Assembly (NCBI GenBank): GCA_018267385.1
Contig: JAFDYN010000020.1
Span: 62,001-126,000 of the forward strand
Reading direction: 5' to 3'
DNA length: 64,000 nt
Source: Bacteroidota bacterium
Lineage (GTDB): Bacteria; Bacteroidota; Bacteroidia; Chitinophagales; LD1
The position numbers were made by a program, and so were the translations under genes. Each line of letters starts with the position of its first letter. Positions within the stretch are counted from its first letter, which is position 1. This document shows positions 52,196 to 61,401 of this stretch, in pieces. The notes below the pieces were generated by a model that saw only the letters and a program-made list of their open reading frames with translations, was not told where the DNA came from and searched no databases.

Positions 52196-53845
52196 TTAGA
52201 TTTTACTTTCTACTATTCCGACTATTTCTTTTTCCAGGTTCATCGCTTTGTCCAGAAGTTCCTTGCCCGCCTTGATCCTGTCCTCTGCATATGCTTTATC
52301 ATAGAGGCCGGCAGCATTGATCTTCACATTCAGGTAGGCGCCATATACAGCAGTGCGTGCGCAGAGGGCTCCCACGCCTGCGTCAGATGCAGAGTTCGGA
52401 TTGCCTGTCTCAGCCATGGCTTTGATCATGGCCATAGAGTCATAGCTGAGCTGCATCACCCGGTAGGGCACCTCTATAGCATATCGGGTGGCATCCTGTA
52501 TGGCTTTTTTGCGGCTCTTCTTTTCTTCATCCGTTGCCTTCGGCAAACCAAAGGCATCCATGATCTTATTGAAGGCTCTGGTGTCTTCATCTACCAGCGC
52601 GAGAAGTTTGTCCTTGTATGATTGGCCTTTCTCTGCCCAGTCAGAAAACTCCTGCCACCGGTCATCCCAGCCTTTCTTGTGAGAGGAGAGATTGGCCACC
52701 ATGGTGCCGAGTGAGATGCCCAGCGCGCCTACATAGGCAGAGATAGAACCACCACCCGGAGCCGGGGATTCACTGGCAGTCTCATCAGCAAAGGCATTCA
52801 GCTTCATATTAATGAGCGGTGATGTGCTGTGGTCGGCGAGCATATATTCTATGATACGTTTCTGAGGGTCAAAGGGGCCCAGCTCGTCGAGGCTCATGGA
52901 TTTGATAGCGATCTTGATCAGCTCCGACTCGGATACACCTATAGAACGCTGCTGCTTCAGCAGGAAGTAGCGGCCTGCGTCAAGCATGGACTGCAGCGGG
53001 ATAAGGCCGATCAGCTCAGAGCCGGTCACGCGCATACCACGGTGGTAGGCGCTCTTCACACATTCATCAAATGCAATGTGGATCGGGGTCACGTCTATGT
53101 CTACAAGGTTCATGGAGACTTGTGCTACACCGTACTCCTGTATGAACCAGCCGATGCCCTTCACCGACTTGCAGGCGCCGGGTTGTACTACTTCTTCGCC
53201 CTTTTCGTTTTTGACCTTTCTGCCTTGCTCACGCACGTCAAAGGCCACAGAGTTAGCGCGGCGGGTGGAGGTAGTATTGAGGTTGACGTTATATGCTATC
53301 AGGATCTTGCGGGCTCCGATAGCTATATTGCCGCTACGTACATTCCACTCGGCGGGGCCGAAGTCGGGTTTCCACTCAGCCGTCTTGATCTTGTCTTTGA
53401 TACCCTCGTACTCTCCGGCTCGGACGCTGGCCAGGTTCTTTCTGTGTGGCGCCGACGCGGCAAATTCATAGAGGTAGACAGGGATGCCGAGTTTGCTACC
53501 TACGCGCTCGCCGAGCTTCTTTGCGCAAGCGATGCAGTCCTCCATTGTCGCATTAGCTATGGGGATGAAAGGGCACACATCTGTAGCGCCAAAGCGCGGA
53601 TGCTCTCCTTTATGCTTGCTCATGTCTATGAGTTCGGCGGCCTTGGCTATACCACGGTAGGCTGCTTCGACCACAGACTCTTCATCTCCTACAAATGTCA
53701 CTACTGTACGGTTGGTTGCCTTGCCCGGATCTACGTTCAGCAGTTTCACTCCATCTACAGACTCGATCGCATCAGTGATCTGGCGGATCACATTCATGTC
53801 ATTGCCCTCGCTGAAATTGGGCACACATTCTATTACTTTCTTCAT
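52196..53845 (-). CDS. Bifunctional glutamate formimidoyltransferase / formimidoyl-THF cyclodeaminase
   Basis: The frame extends to 53869, but ATG at 53845 (MKKVIECVPNFSEGND) is the family start, giving 549 residues. The N-terminal formimidoyltransferase part (about 1-320) includes MSKHKGEHPRFGATDVCPFIP and LNTTSTRRANSVAFDV. The C-terminal cyclodeaminase part (about 350-549) includes AFADETASESPAPGGGSISAYVGALG. The fused enzyme moves the formimino group of N-formiminoglutamate to tetrahydrofolate and releases ammonia in histidine breakdown. hutH, hutU and hutI are not in the window. Confidence 0.95.
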   Translation of the reverse strand: MKKVIECVPNFSEGNDMNVIRQITDAIESVDGVKLLNVDPGKATNRTVVTFVGDEESVVEAAYRGIAKAAELIDMSKHKGEHPRFGATDVCPFIPIANATMEDCIACAKKLGERVGSKLGIPVYLYEFAASAPHRKNLASVRAGEYEGIKDKIKTAEWKPDFGPAEWNVRSGNIAIGARKILIAYNVNLNTTSTRRANSVAFDVREQGRKVKNEKGEEVVQPGACKSVKGIGWFIQEYGVAQVSMNLVDIDVTPIHIAFDECVKSAYHRGMRVTGSELIGLIPLQSMLDAGRYFLLKQQRSIGVSESELIKIAIKSMSLDELGPFDPQKRIIEYMLADHSTSPLINMKLNAFADETASESPAPGGGSISAYVGALGISLGTMVANLSSHKKGWDDRWQEFSDWAEKGQSYKDKLLALVDEDTRAFNKIMDAFGLPKATDEEKKSRKKAIQDATRYAIEVPYRVMQLSYDSMAMIKAMAETGNPNSASDAGVGALCARTAVYGAYLNVKINAAGLYDKAYAEDRIKAGKELLDKAMNLEKEIVGIVESKI

Positions 53846-53865
53846 TCTTTGTGTCGCATTTATGA

Positions 53866-54942
53866 TCAATACTGCTCGCGATAGAAACGATGGTCATCCG
53901 TTACATTTAACTTGTGTACCGGATACCACTTGATAAAATTAGTGATCTCTTCTTTATGTGCTGATGCCCATTCTGCAAATGCCTTCTCATCACCATGCAT
54001 GAGTAGCCAGTGATTGTAGGCTGAGAGATATCCCTGGGTCAGCAGATCTTTCTGATAGTCAAAGAGTATATTGGGATAGTCTTTGTTCTTTTTTTGCTCG
54101 TAAAAGGTATTGATAAAATTCCTGCGGATCGTGTCTAGGCTATTGAGGGTGATGCTGTGGGTACCTACTACTGCCAGCGTCAATGGGAGCTCATAGCCGA
54201 AATTGCCAAATGGCAGCTTATGCTTTTTGATCTGCTCCGGTGTCAGCATGGCATTATTACAGAAACTGATAGACATAGATGTATCTGTAGGATAGGTGAT
54301 CTCACTTTTGTAGGTATCGTATAGCAGCTTGCTGATCTCTGCGGTACGTTTGGACTCACTCTCCAGATTGATAAAGATCTCGCCATAGATCATACCCCAT
54401 ACCTCCTGGTCCGATGAGCAATAGATCCTCGTGGCCCAGTAGTAATTTGAGGCATGCTGCGGATCTATCTGTATACCTTTTTCAAAATAGTTGAGCGCTT
54501 TATTGTAGTTCTTTTGATTGATATAGACCAGGCCCAGCTCGGTGTAGAGCTTGCCGGATTTAGGAAATTTAGCCAGCCCTTGCTTGTAGACGGTCACGGC
54601 TCCCGTACTATCGCCCTGCATATCATAGGTATTGCCGAGCAATTGGTAGTAGCGGTCATTCGCCGTTTTGCTGCTTATGATGTTTCGCAGCAATTGTTGC
54701 GCCTCTTTATAATCTTTATTCAGATAGTGGGCATAGGCTATCTCATAGGTGTAGTCAGTATTATCTTTGTCCAGCTGCTGGGCCTCCTCCAGTATCTTGA
54801 TGGCACCTGCTATATCCCCGTCGCGTTCCTTTGCTATGGCCTGACGGGCCATGGTCAGCGCTTTATCCTTGTCACTCTGCGCTGCTGCAGATAGGGCTAT
54901 GAGCATCATGATACTTAATACATACGCGTTAATAGTTTTCAT
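53866..54942 (-). CDS. TPR-repeat secreted protein
   Basis: A 358-residue protein with signal peptide MKTINAYVLSIMMLIALSAA. Tandem TPR helices run over residues about 25-180 (DIAGAIKILEEAQQLDKDN, DYKEAQQLLRNI, GKLYTELGLVYINQKNYNKA, LNYFEKGIQIDPQHASNYYW). The C-terminal 160 residues are not a known domain. TPR proteins scaffold complexes; a periplasmic adaptor is likely. It lies 20 bp upstream of the formimidoyltransferase-cyclodeaminase start on the same strand. Confidence 0.82.
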   Translation of the reverse strand: MKTINAYVLSIMMLIALSAAAQSDKDKALTMARQAIAKERDGDIAGAIKILEEAQQLDKDNTDYTYEIAYAHYLNKDYKEAQQLLRNIISSKTANDRYYQLLGNTYDMQGDSTGAVTVYKQGLAKFPKSGKLYTELGLVYINQKNYNKALNYFEKGIQIDPQHASNYYWATRIYCSSDQEVWGMIYGEIFINLESESKRTAEISKLLYDTYKSEITYPTDTSMSISFCNNAMLTPEQIKKHKLPFGNFGYELPLTLAVVGTHSITLNSLDTIRRNFINTFYEQKKNKDYPNILFDYQKDLLTQGYLSAYNHWLLMHGDEKAFAEWASAHKEEITNFIKWYPVHKLNVTDDHRFYREQY

Positions 54943-55003
54943 TTGAGTTTAGACTTTTTTGTTTGTTATTTACTCATCTTAAATAGTGAAGCAATTTATA
55001 ACA

Positions 55004-55771
55004 ATGGATGAGAAACTGAAAGCCTTTGGCAGGATACTGCAGATCATGACTGAGCTCCGTGAGCAGTGCCCATGGGATAGGAAGCAGACGCTGGAGACGC
55101 TGAGGCCCCTGACCATAGAGGAGACCTATGAGCTATCAGATGCTATCATCAAAAAAGACCTGACGCTGCTGAAGGAGGAACTGGGCGACCTGCTGCTCCA
55201 TATCGTTTTCTATGCAAAGATAGGTGAGGAGCAGGGGGCTTTTGATATGGCTACGGTGATCAATGACCTGTGCGAGAAGCTGATCCGCCGCCACCCGCAT
55301 ATCTACGGTGATGTGAAAGTGAATAACGAGGAAGACGTAAAGCAGAACTGGGAGAAGATCAAGATGAAAGAGGGACGCAAGTCTGTGATGGGCGGAGTAC
55401 CCGAGTCCCTGCCGGCACTGATCAAGGCCTGGCGGATACAGGACAAGGCGCGGCAGGTGGGCTTTGAGTGGGATAATATAGAGGACGTCTGGAAGAAAGT
55501 AGAAGAGGAGACGCAGGAGCTGCATGAGGTGGTCAAAGACGGTAATGCAGACAAGATAGAGGACGAGTTTGGCGACCTGATGTTTGCGCTGGTGAACTAC
55601 TCCCGCTTTCTGAATGTGGACCCGGAGACGGCGCTGGAGCGGACCAATCAGAAGTTCCTAAAGCGCTTCCGATATATAGAAGAGGTGGCCACGGGGCAGG
55701 GCAAGGCGCTGACGGATATGACGCTGGGAGAGATGGATGCGATCTGGAATGAGGCGAAGGGTAAGGTTTGA
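55004..55771 (+). CDS. mazG: MazG nucleoside triphosphate pyrophosphohydrolase
   Basis: A GTG at 54986 is possible, but ATG at 55004 (MDEKLKAFGRILQIMTELRE) is preferred, giving 255 residues. There are two MazG repeats: first CPWDRKQTLETLRPLTIEETYELSDAI and EELGDLLLHIVFYAKI, second EEETQELHEV and EDEFGDLMFALVNYSRFL. The acidic EExxE ... ExxD pattern binds Mg. It hydrolyses NTPs and dNTPs to monophosphates, a housecleaning role. Confidence 0.95.
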   Translation: MDEKLKAFGRILQIMTELREQCPWDRKQTLETLRPLTIEETYELSDAIIKKDLTLLKEELGDLLLHIVFYAKIGEEQGAFDMATVINDLCEKLIRRHPHIYGDVKVNNEEDVKQNWEKIKMKEGRKSVMGGVPESLPALIKAWRIQDKARQVGFEWDNIEDVWKKVEEETQELHEVVKDGNADKIEDEFGDLMFALVNYSRFLNVDPETALERTNQKFLKRFRYIEEVATGQGKALTDMTLGEMDAIWNEAKGKV

Positions 55772-55969
55772 GGTGCCTGGGTGACAGTACGCTAGTGGCT
55801 GGGAAACTCGCGTGAGAGGTTGTTTTGAACCGGATGAGTGTTGTTATATATCTGGATATCAGCTTTGTGTGATAATTTGAGGTTGGGTTTAATGTCGTTA
55901 TTGAAAGCCTCCCTACTTTAGGATATTCCTGATGTCCATCATCTTTTTAGACTTTTTCTCATGGAGGCA
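55772..55969. other. Spacer without visible gene
   Basis: It contains a fragment of the AAAGCCTCCC repeat type (about 55908-55916) and otherwise shows nothing coding. Confidence 0.4.
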
Positions 55970-55999
55970 TTGCCTTTTTGGATGGATTTTCTATATTTG
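55970..55999 (+). promoter_or_regulatory. Promoter of rpsP-rimM
   Basis: A TTG at 55970-55972, 19 bp of spacer, then TATATTTG (55992-55999), a perfect -7 box. It lies 56 bp before the rpsP ATG. Confidence 0.65.
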
Positions 56000-56055
56000 C
56001 GCTCCCATTTTTTAGTAATCATTAAATCATCCAAACCTTAAATTAATTTTAAGAC

Positions 56056-56601
56056 ATGGCAACAAAGATCAGACTCCAAAGACACGGCCGCGGCAAGCGC
56101 CCTTTTTACCACATCGTAGTGACTGACTCGCGCGCTCGTCGTGATGGCAAGTACATAGAGAGGATCGGTGAGTACAATCCACTGACATCTCCGGCTACGA
56201 TCAATGTAGATGTAGACAAAGCAGTAGACTGGCTGACAAAGGGTGCAGAACCTACAGACACAGTACACGCTATCCTGAAATATAAGGGTGCTATGTACAA
56301 GAAGCACCTCCTGCGCGGTGTAGCGAAGGGTGCCCTGACTGCTGAGGCAGTAGAGGCAAAGTTTAACGAGTGGGTATCTGCTCATCAGAACTCTGTACTG
56401 GATCACAAGAAGAAACTCCACCTCTCTAAGGAAGACCGTCTGGCTAAGATGATGGCTGAAGAGACCAAGAAGAAGAACGAGCGCGAAGCCAAGCGCCAGG
56501 CTGCCCTGACGGCAGCAGAGGCTACTGAGGCTCCGGCTGAAGAAGCACCAGCTACAGAGGAAGCGCCAGCAGCAGAGGGTGAAGCTCCTGCGGCAGAATA
56601 A
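56056..56601 (+). CDS. rpsP: 30S ribosomal protein S16
   Basis: A 181-residue protein. The N-terminal 80-odd residues (IRLQRHGRGKRPFYHIVVTDSRARRDGKYIERIG ... KGAEPTDTV) are the conserved S16 fold. After that comes a lysine-rich helix and a tail of Ala and Glu (AEEAPATEEAPAAEGEAP) about 50 residues long, a known Bacteroidota-type extension. It precedes rimM by 9 bp, the normal pairing of ribosomal protein and ribosome maturation factor. Confidence 0.97.
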   Translation: MATKIRLQRHGRGKRPFYHIVVTDSRARRDGKYIERIGEYNPLTSPATINVDVDKAVDWLTKGAEPTDTVHAILKYKGAMYKKHLLRGVAKGALTAEAVEAKFNEWVSAHQNSVLDHKKKLHLSKEDRLAKMMAEETKKKNEREAKRQAALTAAEATEAPAEEAPATEEAPAAEGEAPAAE

Positions 56602-56610
56602 TCAAGACAA

Positions 56611-57117
56611 ATGGCTGATCATATATCAGTAGGAATACTCAGAAAGCCCCACGGACTCAGTGGGGCTTTTAATTTTACCCTGACCCGGGAGCTGAAGTCG
56701 CTGAAGAAGCATCCTGCTCATTTCTTTATAGAGGGCAAGGGCGGCTTGATCCCTTATTTCATAGCCTCCCTTGAGCTAAAAGATATGTTCACCGGTCTGC
56801 TCACACTGGAAGAAGTAGATAGTATAGAGAAAGCCAAACAACTGACTGGCAGTGAGCTGTACCTCGATGAAAAGAGCGTGGCCAGTTTCTTTAAGAAAGA
56901 CACTGACGATTACGGCTTCCTGATCGGCTACACAGCCTGGGATGGCGAGCGGGAGCTGGGCACTGTAACAGCTATAGAAGAGATGCCCGGCCAAGTGCTG
57001 GCCGTGATAGAGGTAGCAGGAGAGGAGGTGATGGTGCCGCTGGTAGATGACCTGGTAGTGGAGATAGACAAGCGTAAGAAGAAGATCATTTTTGAGCTGC
57101 CTGAAGGCCTGGTCTGA
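56611..57117 (+). CDS. rimM: Ribosome maturation factor RimM
   Basis: A 168-residue protein. GILRKPHGLSGAFNFTLT opens the RimM N-terminal domain and VPLVDDLVVEIDKRKKKI the C-terminal PRC-barrel. It binds S19 and helps 30S assembly. It is 9 bp after rpsP. trmD and rplS, which often follow, are not next here. Confidence 0.95.
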   Translation: MADHISVGILRKPHGLSGAFNFTLTRELKSLKKHPAHFFIEGKGGLIPYFIASLELKDMFTGLLTLEEVDSIEKAKQLTGSELYLDEKSVASFFKKDTDDYGFLIGYTAWDGERELGTVTAIEEMPGQVLAVIEVAGEEVMVPLVDDLVVEIDKRKKKIIFELPEGLV

Positions 57118-57163
57118 CGATATCCTTTTGGCAGGTTATGAGTTGACTACCTGTCAGCGCTCA

Positions 57164-58501
57164 TTACTTCTGATCCTGCGGGAGGTTTTCTTTGCTCGTA
57201 CCCATCTGCAGCTCCTGCTGGCGGATCATGTAGTCCCAGTTTTTGTGGCCATCCATATTGTACTCTTCTATCGTACAGATACGATTGCCGGGCTGGCCGG
57301 TGATCTTGACCCTGCCGTAGTTTTTATGGAACAAAACAGTGCCTGCCACCCGGTACCGATTGTGGCTGGAGTAGTTGCGCGGGTCCATAGGGCTGGTGAG
57401 CGGCGAGCAGGTGAAGTCATAAAAGGGGTACCCCTTCCAGACGTGGCGGCTCATCTCACTATAGTGCATATCGCCACTGAGAAATACGACTCCTTTGATA
57501 TTGTTGGTAGCGATAAAGTCAAGTAGAGCATCCCGCTCCCTGGCATACATGGCGTAGCACTCACCATGGTTGTCCTCATTCAGCACCTGCGAGCCGACGC
57601 AGATAAACTTGAAAGAAGCATCGCTGTGCAATAGTTTGCGCTTCAGCCAGGCGGACTGCTCCGGACCAAAGAAGGAGCCCGTATCACAGGCCTGATCACG
57701 CCACCAGCGGTCATCTGTCATAAAGAACTCGGCATCGTAATACTTATAATTGAAGTAAGTCTGATGCACACTGTCTTCGTATGGGTTGACCCAGAAGCCG
57801 CGGAAAAGGACCAGTGAAGTGTCTTTCAGCGGGAAATTGCGATCTGCATCATTAGGACCATAATCATGATCGTCCCAGATGGTATACTGCGGCATAGATG
57901 CCAGGAAGTTATTTAGAAGAGGGTATTTGATACGGGTCTTGAGATTGCAGGCATACATCTTTTCATAGCTAGAGTGCTCCTTGCCCATGTAGTAAATATT
58001 GTCTCCCAGCCAGATCATAAAGTCAGCCTTGGTCCTGGTCATACTGTGAAAGATGCGGACCGAGGCTCCGGGCAGTACTGCCTTCATGATGCCGAGGCTC
58101 AGGTAGGCGCAGGATCCTACCAGAAAGTCTATGTCTTTTGTAGTGTCACCGATCGTAGTGAAGGAGCAGTCGGGGATACGAAGCGGTGTGCGCAGGCCCT
58201 CGGTAGTGACGATATAGGTATGGCCAGCCTCCAGATTCTGAAAGTCGAGTGACAGGGCGGTATCGCCTTTGCTATCGGCTAGTTTAAACTGCTTGAAAGG
58301 GAGTGACTTGCTTTTATTGGACGTGTCTGCCAGCGTCACACTGAAGCTGCCGGAACCCTTGTACGCCAGCCAGATCTTGGCTGAAGTTTTAGTCACTGAG
58401 CCTGCAAACGGACCGGCGAGTATCTTGACAGTAGTGGTGTCCTGCGCCTGGGCGGAGCCGGAAAACCATAGCAAAAGCAATGCACAGAGGCAGTATTTCA
58501 T
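57164..58501 (-). CDS. PhoD-like metallophosphatase (first of two)
   Basis: A 445-residue protein with a signal peptide (MKYCLCALLLLWFSGSAQAQ). An N-terminal Ig-like domain is followed by a metallophosphatase core. Visible motifs are FLVGSCAY, ADFMIWLGDNIYY, YTIWDDHDYGPND and VVFLSGDMHYSE, matching the PhoD/PhoX-type alkaline phosphatase and phosphodiesterase family. It is periplasmic. The next minus-strand gene upstream (58616) codes for a related enzyme, so this is a tandem pair. Substrates are unknown. Confidence 0.87.
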   Translation of the reverse strand: MKYCLCALLLLWFSGSAQAQDTTTVKILAGPFAGSVTKTSAKIWLAYKGSGSFSVTLADTSNKSKSLPFKQFKLADSKGDTALSLDFQNLEAGHTYIVTTEGLRTPLRIPDCSFTTIGDTTKDIDFLVGSCAYLSLGIMKAVLPGASVRIFHSMTRTKADFMIWLGDNIYYMGKEHSSYEKMYACNLKTRIKYPLLNNFLASMPQYTIWDDHDYGPNDADRNFPLKDTSLVLFRGFWVNPYEDSVHQTYFNYKYYDAEFFMTDDRWWRDQACDTGSFFGPEQSAWLKRKLLHSDASFKFICVGSQVLNEDNHGECYAMYARERDALLDFIATNNIKGVVFLSGDMHYSEMSRHVWKGYPFYDFTCSPLTSPMDPRNYSSHNRYRVAGTVLFHKNYGRVKITGQPGNRICTIEEYNMDGHKNWDYMIRQQELQMGTSKENLPQDQK

Positions 58502-58615
58502 GGCGAGGACAGCGGTGAGTGGAAATGAAAGGCAATAATATTGACTTATTGCGACTTAATGTTTACCAGTTTGTTGATTTAAGTTAGCTACTGTAATATT
58601 TCGGCGAAAGGATGC

Positions 58616-60262
58616 TTATGTCAGATCACCATTAGTTTTGATCTTCTTTTTATGTAAAAGGGTTCGGGCCATCGCTTTGATAAAGCGGATGCCGGGTGTC
58701 GGCTTTTTAGCAAAAGAGATGCGCTCTACACGTTTTAGATAGAGCGGTTTGCGCTGCTTCTTTTCCTTAGTGATAGTGCTGGAGTGAGGGATGTCCAGTG
58801 CGCATATCACATGGTCATCTTCATCTACGAAGCTCATCCTGACCGATTCGCGCCCATTGATATCGATCTGGCCAAAGGCATTTTTGTAGTTCTTATTGTG
58901 TATGCCGTTGCCCCCACCGTTCCAGAGGTACTTTTTAATATTCGGGTAGCCGGATATGACACCTATTAGGTTCATATAGTGGGCCAGCACGGTACCCGTC
59001 ACAGACAGGCCACTGGCATTGATCTCAGGCAGGCCAGCATTGCGGCCATCGTCCATTACGTTGTGATGTGTATCCCCACTGATCACCAGGACATCCTTGA
59101 TGTTATTATCCCTGATAAAACCCAGCAGGTCCTCCTGACTGGCGGGGTAGCCTGCCCAGTAGCATGACCATGAGGAGGCCAGCCGGAAGCCCGTGCCCTG
59201 GTCTGCCAGCTCGAGGTCCTGATAGTGGATGCCGAGGTTGATCAGGTGCCTTGCATTCTTATTGAATGGCACACCCATCACGATAAACTTCCAGTCTGCG
59301 GTAGAGGTTTTGAGGCCATTTTTGAGCCACTGCATCTGTGCATCGCTGATGATCTTGTGCTGCGGGCCTGGGGCAAAGGTCCAGTGATTGGCAGTCGAGT
59401 CATAGTGAAAGCCGCGTACATTCAGCTCCGCATCCTGGCGCGTATCCAGCACAAAGAATTCAGCATTGCCCATGCGGAAGCTATGGTAGATGCCGTGGCT
59501 GGTATCTGCCAGCGGGTAGCCCGGGTAGTAGTGCATGTAGCCCTGTATCACATTGCTGCGCCATTTGCACAGGTCCGAGTCTATGTCAAAGTAGTTGACG
59601 ATACCCTTTGCCGAGTCCTCGCGATACCGGGCGGCGCGCAGGTGCTCATGGATGCCCATGCCCGTGCCGTCATGATTGTCTGCTACATAGTCTATGAGCG
59701 TGTAGGGCAGCATCTCTTTCATAGACTTCTCGGTGTAGCGCTTCTCATAGCCTTTGAAAATAAACTCCTCTGTGGTGGGATAGCCCGGCACCATATAGTC
59801 AGGGTAGGTCCAGTCACCTGTATGGATGAATACATCTGGTTTGTGCCGTGCCATGACATCGTAGGCTTTCATATCGTCGGTCTCCTGGCAGGAGCCCGTA
59901 GTAATGGTGTAGTGGCGGCGCGTACCTTCTGCCGGCCAGGTAGTGAAAGAACCCTGCCGGGTATCGGGCCTGCCATCTATCACGACACGATAGTAATAGC
60001 GCGTATCCGGTGTGAGGCCGTGCACATCTACCAGCCCCCTATTGTGCAGCCTGCTATCAGTGCTGGCGGTGTAGATCTCAGCTCCGCCGAAAGAAGAATC
60101 GCGCGCTACCTCCATGCGGAAGGATACCGGAGCGGCGGTGAAGAATAAAATGCGGACGCTGGTATCTGTGGCACCTCCGAGTACTGGTGCATAGAGTATG
60201 TTTTGAGCACTGCCGGCTGTGGCCAGGCACAGCAGGAGGATCACGCTGAAAAGATGCTTCAT
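58616..60262 (-). CDS. PhoD-like metallophosphatase (second of two)
   Basis: A 548-residue protein with signal peptide MKHLFSVILLLCLATAGSAQ. An N-terminal Ig-like domain (about 20-110) precedes the core: TTGSCQETDD, DVFIHTGDWTYPDY, VADNHDGTGMG and LVISGDTHHNVMDDG. The final about 50 residues are basic (KKQRKPLYLKRVERISFAKK), unlike the first enzyme. It shares family and direction with the enzyme at 57164, with 114 bp between them. They may be paralogues with different substrates. Confidence 0.85.
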   Translation of the reverse strand: MKHLFSVILLLCLATAGSAQNILYAPVLGGATDTSVRILFFTAAPVSFRMEVARDSSFGGAEIYTASTDSRLHNRGLVDVHGLTPDTRYYYRVVIDGRPDTRQGSFTTWPAEGTRRHYTITTGSCQETDDMKAYDVMARHKPDVFIHTGDWTYPDYMVPGYPTTEEFIFKGYEKRYTEKSMKEMLPYTLIDYVADNHDGTGMGIHEHLRAARYREDSAKGIVNYFDIDSDLCKWRSNVIQGYMHYYPGYPLADTSHGIYHSFRMGNAEFFVLDTRQDAELNVRGFHYDSTANHWTFAPGPQHKIISDAQMQWLKNGLKTSTADWKFIVMGVPFNKNARHLINLGIHYQDLELADQGTGFRLASSWSCYWAGYPASQEDLLGFIRDNNIKDVLVISGDTHHNVMDDGRNAGLPEINASGLSVTGTVLAHYMNLIGVISGYPNIKKYLWNGGGNGIHNKNYKNAFGQIDINGRESVRMSFVDEDDHVICALDIPHSSTITKEKKQRKPLYLKRVERISFAKKPTPGIRFIKAMARTLLHKKKIKTNGDLT

Positions 60263-60345
60263 AAAGGATTTTGAGCAAGGGCTAAAATATCACATAGCAT
60301 CAAAAAATGTTTGGCTGAATAGACGGATTATTTGACATTTGACAG

Positions 60346-61401
60346 ATGAAATGGTGGACACAGGAGGAGGCAGATATCATACGCCGCGAGGCACCCCTGA
60401 TGGAGCAGTCAGGCGCACTGAGCAGCGATGTACTGACTATCATATACCGGCACCGCTTGTTCAAACTATTTATCCCCCCGGGCATGGATGGCGCTATGCA
60501 GCCCCTGCCCGATGCTATCAAGGTATTTGAAGAAGCAGCGAGGCTGGATGGCAGCTTCGGCTGGCTGGTCACGATAGGAGCCGGCGGTGGTTACTTTGCC
60601 GGGGTATTTACGCCCGAGATGGCAGCAAAATTATTCACTCCCGCGGAAGCCGTGGTGGCAGGCAGCGGCTACGTGAGCGGGGAGGCGACGTGTGTGGATG
60701 GCGGCTACCGGGTATCGGGCTCGTGGCGCTACTGCAGCGGGGCCGACCATGCTACTATTTTCACCGCCAACTGCAACATATCAGGAACGGACCAGATACG
60801 GTCTTTCATATTTACGCCCGGTCAGGTCACTATACAGCACGACTGGGATGCGCATGGACTGAAGGCCACCGGCAGCCATACCATATCTGTGAGTGACGTG
60901 TTCGTACCCTGGCAGATGACCTTTGATATAGCTAATGGAAGGCGGTCTGATGACGCTGTGATATATCGGTATCCTTTTATTGCATTTGCCGAGGTTTCCT
61001 TTGCGGCTGTGTGTGCCGGCATCTGCAGGCACTATCTGGAGGAGGCAGCTATCCTGACCGAAGGATACAACCGGGCCGATGATACCACCGCTCTGAAACG
61101 ATACCTCACAGTGACAGAGATGATACGGCGGCAACAGGAGGCACTCAATGCTGAGATAGCACGCTTCTACCACGCACTGGAGATATCATGGAGACTGATG
61201 CTGGATGATGGTATCGTGGCTGATGCGGTGTATGAGGAGGTAGGCAGCCGCTCCAGGATACTGACCACGGTGGCCCTGACTGCGGCCCAGGCGGTATATC
61301 CGTGGCTGGGGCTCGGTGCAGCCATGCAGCACAGTACTATAAACCGCATCTGGCGCGACCTTCATACGGCCTCACAGCACATCCTTCTGAAGGAGTTTTG
61401 A
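60346..61401 (+). CDS. Acyl-CoA dehydrogenase-like flavoprotein
   Basis: A 351-residue protein. EEADIIRREAPLMEQSGALSS, AARLDGSFGWLVTIGAGGG, YRVSGSWRYCSGADHATIF and GLKATGSHTISVSDVFVPW match the acyl-CoA dehydrogenase fold, especially the flavin-dependent monooxygenase branch (HpaB- or DszC-like). It lacks an obvious catalytic Glu for CoA substrates, which favours a hydroxylase or related role. It may oxidise an aromatic or amine compound, but no reductase partner is beside it. Its last 30 bp overlap the end of the convergent next gene. Confidence 0.8.
   Translation: MKWWTQEEADIIRREAPLMEQSGALSSDVLTIIYRHRLFKLFIPPGMDGAMQPLPDAIKVFEEAARLDGSFGWLVTIGAGGGYFAGVFTPEMAAKLFTPAEAVVAGSGYVSGEATCVDGGYRVSGSWRYCSGADHATIFTANCNISGTDQIRSFIFTPGQVTIQHDWDAHGLKATGSHTISVSDVFVPWQMTFDIANGRRSDDAVIYRYPFIAFAEVSFAAVCAGICRHYLEEAAILTEGYNRADDTTALKRYLTVTEMIRRQQEALNAEIARFYHALEISWRLMLDDGIVADAVYEEVGSRSRILTTVALTAAQAVYPWLGLGAAMQHSTINRIWRDLHTASQHILLKEF

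Noticed and set aside
52829-53884. 351-codon open frame on the plus strand
   Set aside because: It lies fully opposite the formimidoyltransferase-cyclodeaminase gene, whose motifs are unmistakable. The frame is open only because of the codon pattern of the real gene.
59225-60148. 307-codon open frame on the plus strand
   Set aside because: Antisense to the second PhoD-like phosphatase. Its translation is His/Val/Ala-rich without any domain.
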